From Sphaerolaimus hirsutus (taxonomy: Eukaryota > Nematoda > Chromadorea > Monhysterida > Sphaerolaimidae): a stretch of 64,000 nt of DNA. Positions 37,201 through 49,200 of this stretch are shown piece by piece. A program made the translations under genes and the position numbers. The DNA lies in the NCBI GenBank assembly GCA_964036195.1, contig OZ038455.1, positions 2,993,855-3,057,854 on the forward strand, in the 5' to 3' direction. The notes below the pieces were generated by a model. It was not told where the DNA came from. It saw only the letters and a program-made list of their open reading frames with translations, and did not search any database. The stretch's first letter is position 1; each line of letters begins with the position of its first letter.

Positions 37201-40200
37201 CGACGGTTCTGCCTACGCGGGCGCGCAGGCTGGTAGGGGTGGCGGCTAAGACGGGACGCCGTATTACGGTAAATCGCGGTGGGAGAAGGGCGCGTGTCGC
37301 GATGGCGGCGGTTACGTAATAGCTCAGGCGCGCAGCGTGCATTAGTGCCAAAAGTTTGGGTGAGCGGCGATGTAGAACTAGAGGGTAGTAAGTCGTCTAC
37401 GGCAGCTGGTGATTCAGGAGGTGGTCCAAAACGGTGGCGGCGAATCTCTGGAGGGTTTGCCGACAGTACAGAATGATCTCCTGTTGTAGCTGCATGTTCG
37501 TTACGGCGGTAGAAATTGCGCATGCCGTCCATGTCCAATCGCAGTCGCTGCGCACACATTGAAAGTTACATATGCACAAAATATGTTGAAAACAATGGAA
37601 ATGTCTCGAAAAATTAGAAATTTGTTCAGCGATTTAATTTTTAGTGATCCTGATTTGTAAACTTTAAATTTCAGCCATTGAAAATGTTAAGAAAATTTAG
37701 GCAACAATAAACGGAACTGTTGAGAAGATAGTTGTTTCGGTCTGCGTGGATGAGCTTGCAATCGGCACACGATGTGGGTTGAGTCGCAGCTGTTCGAGCT
37801 CACGAGTTGCATCAGCGAGCGCGGCAGCTTGCTGGTTGCAGAGGCGATTCGATTCGTCCAATTGTGCATGCAAGCGATCCACCTCAACCTGATTAAACTG
37901 CCAAGTTGTGTAACAATAATAAGTTGTTATGTAGTCCAAGGGTGAAATTATCATACTTTAAATCCTGTGACGGTGCGGTGACGCTCATCTGCACGGTCAC
38001 GGGCTTGGAGCACATCGTCATGGGCTCGTGCTAGGTCAGCATGAAGTTTCTCATAGCGGCTACACATGCTTGACATGTTCTGAAATCATGTGAGATTGAC
38101 ATATAACAACACCAAAATCATTGAAATTACGTGGATCGACGCAATAGGTTCGGATTTGATTTTACGTTTGAATTGATTCAAAACTTGATTATCAAATTAT
38201 AATTAATCAATTAAAGTAGAGTTTTCCCATTTAGATCAGTAGTAAGCTTTCAGAAAAATGTTGATGTAATTAACTGATCAAAGTAAATTTTGCGTGTAGT
38301 AAAATTGGGCGTCACCTTATGGGTTTGGTCACAGTAATTGCAGGCGTCATACTTTCCGCCACTGCTGGTAGAGGGTATATTGGTAGTTGCAGGTGTGGCT
38401 TCCTCAGGTGGGTCTTCTACATGAGCCGCCGTGTGGTTGCTGTCACCTTCGTGCTCGTTTTCAGGATCTTCATTTACGTGAACGCTCAGGGTGGAGCTGG
38501 CTTCGGAAACCGGAGTCAAAGGTGGTGACTTTTGGCGTTTTTTATCATCTTTGACACTCAGAACTGCAACAGTGCAAATTGCAACCAAAAAGATTGTTTT
38601 TTGAAGAAACATGATGTATACCGGCTTGCACTGTGGGCAGTTTTTTGAACATTAAATTTTCGTTGCACCTGATAAAAATATTTAAAGAAAAATGTAGGAA
38701 CACAGAAACTAGTAGGTACTTTCTTCCAATTTAAAGAGTGTTGAGTTTCCAACAAAAGCGGTGCGGAATTTTGCGCACTGCCCCATCAAATTCAATGAAA
38801 ATTGTTGGTCCGATTACGTCAACAACTTTTAATGGACCGGTAAATTTCGGCAAAGTGTGGTCAGCATTTAAATTTTTCACCATAATCATGTCCCCTGAAG
38901 AAATAAGTGTTTTATTGTGTTTCGCGTCGAAATATTGTTTGTACAGACGTCTATTTCTGTCGCTGTGCGATTTAGCCACCATGCGCATAGACTGTACATC
39001 TAAATTCCTAGCCGCGGCACACAACAGATTCCAATGAGGCAGATAGCCATAAATTAGAAAAAATGGGCAGCATTGAGTGTTTCTATTGAAAGCCATATTG
39101 TGTTTTAGAACAATTATAGGCAATAAATCCCTCCAGGGAAGTGAGGGCAATTCTTTTTTAACAAGTGCATGCAATTCCCGAATTTTTCCATTCACAGTTT
39201 CTACCATACCGTTCGCTGCCGGGTTATGAGATAGGGTGGGTAGGTGTGTTGTACCATATTGTTCACACAGCAGCCTGAAGGCGCTATTCACATATTCGGT
39301 GCCCTGATCGGTTACAATAAGCCGTGGTGCGCCATATACCAAGAATAGTTTGGTCAAAATGGCACGCGCAACACAAGTAGCAGTTAATGAAGTAACAGGT
39401 GTCGCAACAACGTATCGCGTGAATGCATCAACCATTATGATCACTTTAGATTTCAAATTGTCATGTTCAAACTGCATAGAGTCAATATGCACCACGTCAA
39501 ACGGTTGACTCGGCGTTTCCACTTCCCCCAATGGGCCAGGATGTAGACGGTGTTTTTTATATTGCAAACAAGACACGCAATCTGTGCAGTAGCGCGTTAT
39601 GTCTTGCTGCATGGTAGGCCATGCAAAATACTGGCAGAGTAAATCCAAAGTGCGTTTTTTCCCACCATGGCTAGCATACACCCCCATGTGGGCTTGTGTC
39701 AAACATGCTTGCTGCCAAGTTTTCGGAGGCCAAACAGCAAAATCATTAGAAGACGTGGCTGTTTTGTAATACAGTATTCCCTCAATTAGTAGCGCATGAG
39801 GAACACTGTCTGGATCCACATTCAACTGGTCTATAACTGATGACAATTCTGGATCATGCGCTTGGATCTGTCTCCAATCAATGTCATGCGTCATGGAAAT
39901 TAATTTTGTCTGATGCATGGAATCTGTCATTGCTACTCCCTTTCTGGCTGGTAAAGCGGCAAAACTTTTAACCAGCTCTGTTCCCTCAGCTAGCTCATCA
40001 TCGCCAAATTCTGGCTCGGAAATCGGGTTGCGTGAAAGTGCGTCTGCGACTTGGTTCAATTTCCCAGATCGATGCATGAAACGCATGATTCTATCTTGTA
40101 GGAAGATTGACCAACGTTCCAATTTACTGTGATGCGGTGTCTTTAACGCTTGTTCTATTCCAGAATTATCCGTGATAACAATTAGTTTCTGCCCTTCCAC

Positions 40201-43200
40201 AAAGTCTGCAAGGCGGCGCACTGCCCAGGCAATACATAAGGCTTCCAATTCAGCCGCCGAAAATGTGCTATGTGGATGGGAAAGCCGTTCGGATGCATCA
40301 AAACGGGCGAGGTAGACAGGCAATGTTTCAGACTGCTCCATGCGTCGAGCATTTCCTCACTCCAAGTGAACGGCGTTTCACCATGTTTCGGTATTTTCCC
40401 TTTCAATTCAGAGTATAAGGGTGCGGAAATCCTGCTGAAATTCGGGATGAAATGGGAATAATAAACACATTTTCCCAGAAATCGGCGCAAATCTTGTTTC
40501 GTGTGCACTTTTGGTAACGCAATCATTGCTTCTACACGAGAAGGAGCGGGAGAAATTCCATCAGCAGACACCTGGTGTCCCAGGTATTTTAACTCAGAAG
40601 TGAAAATATTACATTTTTTTGGTTGCATGCGTAAATTAGCCCACCGAAGCCGTGCAAATAGTCTTTTCAAATGTATCAAATGTTCGTCAACATCGTCGCT
40701 GCAGACCAAAACGTCGTCAATGTATGCGCGTACCCATGCGCGTGACAAATTCTCATTCAAATTAACGAGCATTAGGTTAATGAGACGCATGAAAGTGGCG
40801 CCAGCGTTGCATGTACCGAATGGCATGCGCGTGTATCTGAATTGCCCAAGGCTGCAAACGAAGGAAGTTCGTTCGCATGATTCCTCATCAGCCAGCGGGA
40901 CGTTGTAGTATCCGTGTCGGATGTCGATGGCTGTGAAGACTTTGCGCCCTGCAAATTCTGCCAAAATCTCGCCTATTCTTGGTAACGGGTAGCTGTCAAT
41001 TTTGGTAATTAAATTAACTAATTTAAAATCAACGCAAAAACGCCAATCATGTGCGCCTTTGGGCGCAATCGTAATCGGCGATGCCCACGGCCCATCGGAA
41101 TGTTCAATGATGCCTTCCTCTAGCATTGATTTTATTGTTTTATTAATGAACTCTCGTTTGTGTGCCGGTTCATATCTAGCGGCCTGTTTGATGGGTGGAT
41201 GATTTGGGTCTGTCAAAATGGCATGTGACACTAGAGGCGTGCAGCCAACATCATATTCTTGGCACGCGAATATATCATGGTATTCAGTTATCAAATTCTT
41301 GAATTTCACAGCTTGGTCAGAAGTCAAGGGAATCCTTTTATTTTGTGGCAAATTTTCCAGAATAAATTTTACTCTATCTTCTGTGGTCATTTTGGGCGTA
41401 TGTGTTTCATTTGGTTTAATCTGATCGGGTGGTATTTGCATGTGAACTGCTTTAGCGCATGTGATGTTTGAATCAATTTCGTTGATGGTCGACCCGCCGA
41501 ATAAAGCGTGGTAATTTGAATTTTCAAAAATTTTCGACAAATTGTGTCCAGCATTGAATAATTCTGAGTTATTCAGCAATGTTACTTCAGCAACAACAGC
41601 GCCTTTTTTCAAGTCGATTGGCGTGTCTGAGTTGTTGAAGAACGTTAAATGGCACGGCGACTGAGTGTTGGTAGGTATCGTTGTGTTGTACATTTGCAGC
41701 TCATGTTTTTCTTGCAGATCCGTGTTAGAGTATAGCAATGTGCATTGTTGCCACAGTTTCTTGTCCGAGTGAGTCGGTTGATGTGGTTGAGCTATCACTG
41801 CTTGAGCTGATCCGCGGGCTGGGACATAAAGGTGTTTCGTGATTTCAACAGAGTGTTGGTAACATTGCTTGAACCTCTGTTGTAAAATGTCAAATTGTTG
41901 CTGTGCATGATCATCTTCAGTTGGTGTAATCTGAGTCACTTCTTCTAATGCAAGAGGCACCAGCCAAGACATTTTTAAGAAAGACATGATGTCTGTGCCC
42001 ACCAAGATTTGTTTCATAGCTGAAGCGTCCATATTCACTAAACAGATTACCAAAACTTTCCGGCGCACATGATCAATGGGCGACATGTGCTCGATAAACA
42101 ATGGAATTTCATACATTGTGCCAGCTGCAGTCTTTCCGTTCAACATGTAAACTTCAACATCAGTGGGCCTTAAAAATTTATTCAAATCTAATCCCGTTTT
42201 CTTTGCTATTTCTGTCAAGATAGAAATAGGTACGATAGTTCGCGTGCAGCCAGTGTCGAGCACTACTTTGCAAGGCACCTGTTCTATCAAGGCCGACGCG
42301 TATATTTGTGTGCCGTTATTTTTCTCGACCCTGATGGCTAAACGCTGATTATCACCAACACATGTGCGTGCCGAAGTTTCTGCCACCTTTTCAATGCCAA
42401 ATTCATTCATTTCATGAGCAGTAGACAAAGTATCACACAACTGCAACGTTTCACTAGAATCCTGGATCATCTCACATTCGTTTTCACTGGTTTTCATCTC
42501 CCGGTACAGCAGGGGAGTCGGTGGAGAAAATGGATTGGAAAAATTGCATAACTCGTTCCTCGTTTTCCCACGTGGAATCTGAGAGGGAAAATGTTCATGT
42601 AATTGCTGCCAATGTTTTCGTTCCCAATCATCTGACGAACCCGAATTTTCGTTGAAATTTGCGGCCAATCTATGCTTGAACTCATTGCAAAGTAAATCTA
42701 ATGTTCCAGTTTCAGGTGGCAACATGTCTTGATTATTAGTGGCAATTAGTGGTTCGACATCTAGAGTAGCAACTTTAGCATGAATCAACGGCCGTGGCGA
42801 GGCGGAGTCAGTTGTATGCTGCGGTCCGTAACGTTTTACTTGACCGTAACCTTCAGATCGTGGTGCGATGGCAGTTGGGTCAATCGATTGCACTGTCGAT
42901 TCGCGCTGAGTGACGCGGCATTCACTCACGCGGTGTCCTGCGTGATTCGGTCGCGGGCACCAGGGGTCGGCTGCATTTTCTGAAATTATCTTCTTAACTG
43001 AAAACCTGGTTGGTGTCCTTGTATTTGGTGCGCCGCTTCGAGGGAAATTCGTGTTAACAGGTGGGGTGCGTGCGCCAGTCAAATTAGGTGATTTTTTCAC
43101 TGAAAGGAAATACTCTTCCATCATTTGTATTGTTTGAATTAGAGGTATCTGTTTAGCGCGCGCTGCATTGTGGAAATTTGCGACAACAAATTTGTCATAT

Positions 43201-46200
43201 CTGGTATCATCGTATTTATTCCAGATCTTCAAAGCCACAATTTTATCGATCAAATTTCTGTCATATCCGACAGATTCGCGGTACTCTGCAGGTATTTTCG
43301 CAAGTAAGCGCAAGTAAAAATCCAAAAATGATTCAGTACGTAACATGGCGGCAGCTTCCCATTCCCCAAAAGTGTAAAGTCGTTTAGTATCTTTAAATAT
43401 CGCTTCCAATTCTGAAATCACAGCGGAGTAGTTCACCAAATTTTCTGGCGTTGAAATGGTTGTCAGAACTTTATAGGCGTCACCCTTCAATTTAGTGGTG
43501 AAAATCTCAATCCAAAATTGTGGCAATAGAGTAGGATCAGCCACGGATAGACTGGCCATCTGCGTAGTGCGTTTCCAGTCTGCGAATGTTAAAATGTCCG
43601 ATTTGCCAGAAAATGTTGGCACTTTGTCCAAAATATTGGGTTTCGCCAGCATCCAATATTGCATTAGTTCCACACGTGGCACATGCGCCACTGCGCCTGG
43701 AAGTTTAGTAAAGTCTTTCAATAACCAGGGGTCTTTTTCTGCAGTAGGCAATACGGTGAACTCGGGTAATTTCGTGTCAATTTTAACTTCCGGAGTGGCG
43801 AGCGGCGTGGCGACAGGTAGTGTAGTTGGTTTAGCGGCCGGTGTTGAGCTTGGCAACGTGATTGGAAACGTGCCCGGCAACGTGGCTGGCAACGTAGTTG
43901 GCCCGTTCCCCGATGCAGTCTTGGTGGAATCTGGGAGAGCTGTCATACACACGCTTATCGGGGAGTTAAGTTCGGTGCGCGGCACTGTAGTGGTGGAATT
44001 CGGTAATGTTTGATTTTGCAGTGCCCTGAATCGTAACTCTAGGGAGTGGAAATCACGCATGAGTTGATCGGTTGTGACGCTTTCATTTACGCGGGCATTG
44101 TTTTGTTGTTGAACTTCAGATTGGACGAAACTGTGGTGGTTATAAGAACCAATTTCCGAGTGGGTGGAACCCCCAGCCACATCGATTTCACCGAGGTAGC
44201 GGTCAATGTCTACCGCTGTCAAAACACACAAAGGTAATGGTGGCGCCATGTAAACGCCCACATTGCTCAATTTGGCTAAATGAACCATTTCTGGAGAACG
44301 CGTTTTCATAAAATCAAAAAACTGTTTGTTCAAAACCATCTCGTCCCCGTGAACACGAACGTGGTCGATACCTCCATCCCGGACATCAATCGTCCTTATC
44401 GACAAATCCAAAGGGGCGTCAATAGCACCAGCACCAGGGCGGCCCTGCCCTGCCTGAACAGCACGATGGGTACCTGAATATAGTAGCCCATCTTGAAACT
44501 GCCTTGCTGCCTCGGGATGCAGCCCCGCCGCAGGCAAAATATTAACGGGATGCGCTCTAGTGTGGCGCACTGCCGTCGGCTGCTCAGCCGTCGATGTCGA
44601 TAGCTCTGACATGACGAACAGCCCTGCCCCGCCCAGCCAAATTAGCAAATAATTAGCTGGCAAGGAGAAAAACATAGAGGTACTGAGAATAAGCGTAGTA
44701 GACTGTTGCTTTATCCCCAGCACGTCCACCAAAATGACGTGTCAAAGATGTATTTGGATGAAGTTTATTGACGGTCCGGCACTCCCGATGTACTGGCATA
44801 TAGATACTTTTATAATCACTAAGATGGAAAGAAATAACGCGTGCGAAAAGGGGATAACTCATCAACTCCTCCCCCTTGAATAACTCCCCCCTCAAAAACT
44901 CTGACGAAAAAATAACTCCCTCCCTCGAATAACTACTCCCCTCTTGAACAACTCCCCCCTCTGAATGAAAAATATGCTACATATTTTACAAAAATGATCG
45001 ACGAAAATACAATATAATGTTAACGTATGGCAGCGACAGTGGATACATAGCGTGTACTCAGTGTATACACACCTGTTTATTGTTGTTGAACTGTCAAATA
45101 GTTGGATAACATGAATTGACAGAATGCATTCATACACTGAATTAAGGCCAATTTTTCTGAGGAAAAAATAACTCCCTCCCTCGAATAACTCCTCCCCCTT
45201 GAATAACTCCCCCCTCAAAAACTCCGACGAAAAAATAACTCCCCTGGGGTCTTATTCGAGGATATACGGTAATTGATGAGCACCTGGATACATTTGTGAA
45301 TAAGAAATTCAACCAAAATGTGTGAAAAAACGTAATTTTGGCAGGTGTCCAATATTTTGTCGCGGCGGCGAGGGATGGTTCAACCAGTGATGAGGCCCAA
45401 TTAGCTTCGTGTGCTATCGCCTGTGCAAATACTGATGTCCGAGTATCCTTGAGGTTGGTGAATATGGGGGCTTTGTGTTTCCAGGTCCCAGTTCCGCAAA
45501 ATAAGAAGTGAGAAGTGAAATGGCAAAAGCGAAGTAAAAGCGCAAAGGCGAAGTGAAACGGCAAGTGAATTGACAAGTGAAATGGCAAAAGCGAATAGAA
45601 TTTACTTTTTGTTTTTATTTTTTTACTTAGTCTTTGCCATTTCACTTCTCACTTCTCATTTTGCGAAACTGGCCCCAGACTTAGTTTCAGGGCACTGTGA
45701 CCAGGGTTGGTTTTATAAAAATCATTTGTATACAAATTGTATAAAAATTGTATAAAAATTGTATAAAAATGTATTTTATTTTAATTTTATTCTTGTTTCA
45801 TATTATTTTATTTTATTTTATTCCAAAATAATAATAAAATAATAAAATGGACCATTTTACAAAAATTTTACAAAAATTTTACAGAAATTTTACAAAAAAT
45901 CAGAATCTTGCATGCAAGGTCAGAAAAATGTGATAATTAGACCTAGACATGAAAAACGTGTGACAAATTTTTCCATTAATTTGCAAAAGTTGCATGCAGT
46001 AGGTATTGTTAGCTAGTTGTAAGTGTTAAGTTACAATTATCGATAAGAATGGTTTGCATTTTCAGTAGAAGGATTACTGGAGTGTGCTGGGCGCATTTGT
46101 AAAACATCATGCAAAGTGTCAATTGTCATGACAAATGTAGTGAAGAATCAATTGGCATCTCAAATGTCAAGCAAAGTATAATTGTCATGACAAATGTTGT

Positions 46201-49200
46201 GCAGAGTGTAAATTGTGTATCTGAATCTTATGTTTTGGTATCCAAACCTTATATTTTGGTATCCAAATCTTATGTTTTTGTATCCAAATGTTCACATAAG
46301 ATTTGGTTACAAAAACAACAAGAATTGGATACAAAAGATAAGATTTTGATACAATTTGCTTTACACTTTCCACTTAAATTCATTTTTGTCATGACAATTG
46401 ACACTTTACTTAATATTTTCATGAAAATTGACACTTTCCATTCCATTTCATATGACATTTTGACACTTTACATGGCGTGGGACTGCCCCAGCTCCGCAAA
46501 TGAACAGGTTGAACTATAAACAACAGATAAAAATTTTACAAAAAAATTTGAATTTTTATACAATTTTTACAAAAATATGAATTTGTATACAATTTTCCAA
46601 AAATTTTTACAAAAATTCGAATTTTTATACAATTTTTATTTTTATTTTGAAATTTTCCATTTTATTTTATTTTATTTTATTCTTCAATTTTCCATTTTAT
46701 TTTTATTTTATTTTTATTCTTTTCTGAGATTTTGTCAACCCTGACTGTGACTGGGGGCAATACCGCACCCTGTAAATTGTAAAGTGAAGTGTCAAATGTC
46801 ATGTAAAATGTCAATTAAAAGAAAAGATTTTTTACTGAAATTAGGTAAGACATGATGTCTGACACTTGGCTTTACACTAATTACTGGGTACCGCCACCTG
46901 CCAGGAGTTAGATTTAGAGCCATTCAGAGGTTCATATAGATTATAAATCGTCACATGCATGTCCATAAAAGTCCCATTTATGTCCCATTATAAGCCAATT
47001 TTCCAATCTGAAAAAAGTATCAAACCAAAAACACACCCACACAGACACTACCAAACAAGTGACATCCTACTAGAAGTGTGCAAGCGATCTGCATTTCCCA
47101 ACATAAACACTGCTTCGCCTCTGACTGGCTGTACAAAAGTGCCAAAAAGTGAGGGCCCCGGACCGAGTGAAGTTGTTCTGCCTGGGGGTGAACTTTTCCA
47201 GGTTCGCGATTTTGTAGATTTTTGGAAAGGTGCCAACATTTAGAAATTGGGTATCTGGGATTTTTGTTTTGCTTTTTGTGGTGTCGTTGTCAATGGTATC
47301 ACATTTAAGCTGAAATCTGTATGATGACAGTTCCGCATAGGGTGTCAAAAAATTTTTTTTATGGAAAACGGAAACGGAAACGGAAAATTTTTTTCAGCAG
47401 CCGGAAAACAGAATGGAAAACGGAAAAAAATTTGCACTTGGCGGAAAACGGAAACGGAAACGGAAAAAAAATTTCAGCGGCCTGAAAACGAAAAAAGAGG
47501 CCGGAAAAACGGAAACGGAAAAATCAAATTTGCATGGAAATAAAAAAACTTGCTAAAATTTTGCCAGAAAATGGATAAAATTTGTTGAAATTTTGCTGTA
47601 AGTTGAAAAAATTTGCAGTAATTTTGCTGGAAACATAAAATTTTTTACATCATTGACAATCTGCATGAATTTTTACCAGTTTGGCTGATCAGAAAAAAGA
47701 AAGTTGAGCCAGAAAAAGTAAAATGAGGCGGAAAAATGGAAAATTGAGGCGGAAAATGGAAAAAAGGCGGAAAAACTGAAAATTTAGCCGAAAAACGGAA
47801 AATGAGCCAAAAAAACGGAAACGGAAAAAAAGCTGCTGGAAAACGGAAAAAAAATTTCAGCAGCCGGAAAACGGAACGGAAAACGGAAAAAATTTGCCTG
47901 CGGAAAACGGAAAACGGAAATTTGACACCCTAGTTACGCACCCTGTAAACTGAAATGTCAAATTCCATGTGAAATGTCAAACAAATTTGTCAAATGCCAT
48001 GCAGAATGTCAGAAGTTCAGTAATAAAATTTTTTCGGGCAAGCTCTTTTCAAAATAAATAAATGTAAAATTGATCATACCATTCCCGCGTCTTGTATTAA
48101 GAGCCATCTTGTATCATAGTGTATCTTTGGACGTTGGCCAATTGTTTTGGATAGTGCCGCTGCCATTGACAAATAGCCCCTTTAAAATTGACATTGTCAA
48201 AACAGAGTAAGTACAAGTATCCAAACTCACCAAACTCAATGTCAACAAAAATGGCACCCTCCCATCGCAGATAATCATAGTGGCCTCAAACTTTGTCAAC
48301 TCACCCGGCCAGGCGGCCATAATCGATTCCATAAACGTGGCATACGTGCCCTGTAAACTGCACACCGATGCGCCATTGCATTTTACCAAAGTGGTACCGG
48401 AACGTGTGGAAAATGTTACCAGAGTGGCACGTAGACAAAAGTTGGTTACGAGTACCACTACTACTACTACTCGTCTGCCTGAGGTGGTGAGAAGTGTTGA
48501 ACCTTTGAAGAGAGAGGAAGTGCAGGTAAACTTTTTGAGGGGGTTTAACAAAAAATTTGGCGTCACGCCAATGCCAAAAACATCAACACTTTTCAGACCA
48601 AACCCACACCAAGTGCTGTCTCAATTCAAACAAGTTGTCAGCAAATAAGCTGTGGCTTTGAAAACCTCAATCTGTGTCAGTATTCAAAACCAAATGATGT
48701 CATTTTGGGTTCCATGATCAATGACATGAATTTTGTGGCTCACTCTGGGAGATTTAAAAATAGGGTTACTGGAGTGCCTTTTGCAGGTTGGTTTCACTGT
48801 TTTTCAAACTGAATTTGGTATTTTCTGTGTTACGGTAGTATTGGTGCCACACACACTGGATGTCAACTGAATTCGTGTCAACTCAATTTTAGTGACTCAT
48901 GTGATTTCAACTTTCCTATCTGATAGAGGATAGTTAATTTTACACCATGACACATAATTTTCAGTGTTTCAGTTAAGTGTGATGCTTTAAAAATAGTTGT
49001 GTTCTTTAGTTGACATTGAGCTGACATGAATTTGAGATGTCAACTAGCGTGGGCCCATTGGCATTGTGCCATTTTTGCATTTGTGTTTGAGATTGAATGA
49101 ATGAGTGAAGATAACAGTGAATAAGTGGTAAGTGAATTTATAAGTGACAATACAATTCACAGGTAATCTCAAATGACAAAAATAAAGAATCATTCGCAGC

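Larger units (their letters stand above)
36938..44864 (-). mobile_element. Ty3/Gypsy LTR retrotransposon
   Basis: The element is bounded by two 130-bp LTRs (TG...CA) and a 4-bp target duplication ACTC (36934-36937 and 44865-44868). Its coding strand is minus, with order gag, protease, reverse transcriptase, RNase H and integrase, typical of Ty3/Gypsy. It then has an extra region before the left LTR. The two LTRs look identical by eye, so the insertion is recent. It looks nearly whole, with about one break in the coding region. It sits in the fourth intron of gene B, inside a TA-type MITE. Confidence 0.92.
36901..45269. mobile_element. TA-type MITE (CCGTATATCCTCG) interrupted by the LTR element
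   Basis: Left end CCGTATATCCTCGAATAAG and right end CTTATTCGAGGATATACGG are inverted and flanked by TA (36899-36900, 45270-45271). The LTR element lies inside it, so the MITE is older. Confidence 0.8.

Noticed and set aside
43495-44013. Plus-strand 172-residue frame
   Set aside because: Antisense shadow of the gag Thr/Pro-rich linker.
46109-46519. 136-residue frame with repeated SKSYV
   Set aside because: Lies in the TGTCATGACAAATG repeats nested in the 45702 element.
47361-47543. Lys/Glu/Asn-rich frame
   Set aside because: Word repeat GGAAACGGAAA of the element at 47338.
48060-48207. Open stretch before 48208 with a strong gtaagt donor
   Set aside because: Its phase does not fit the next exon, whereas the 47201 to 48271 junction does.
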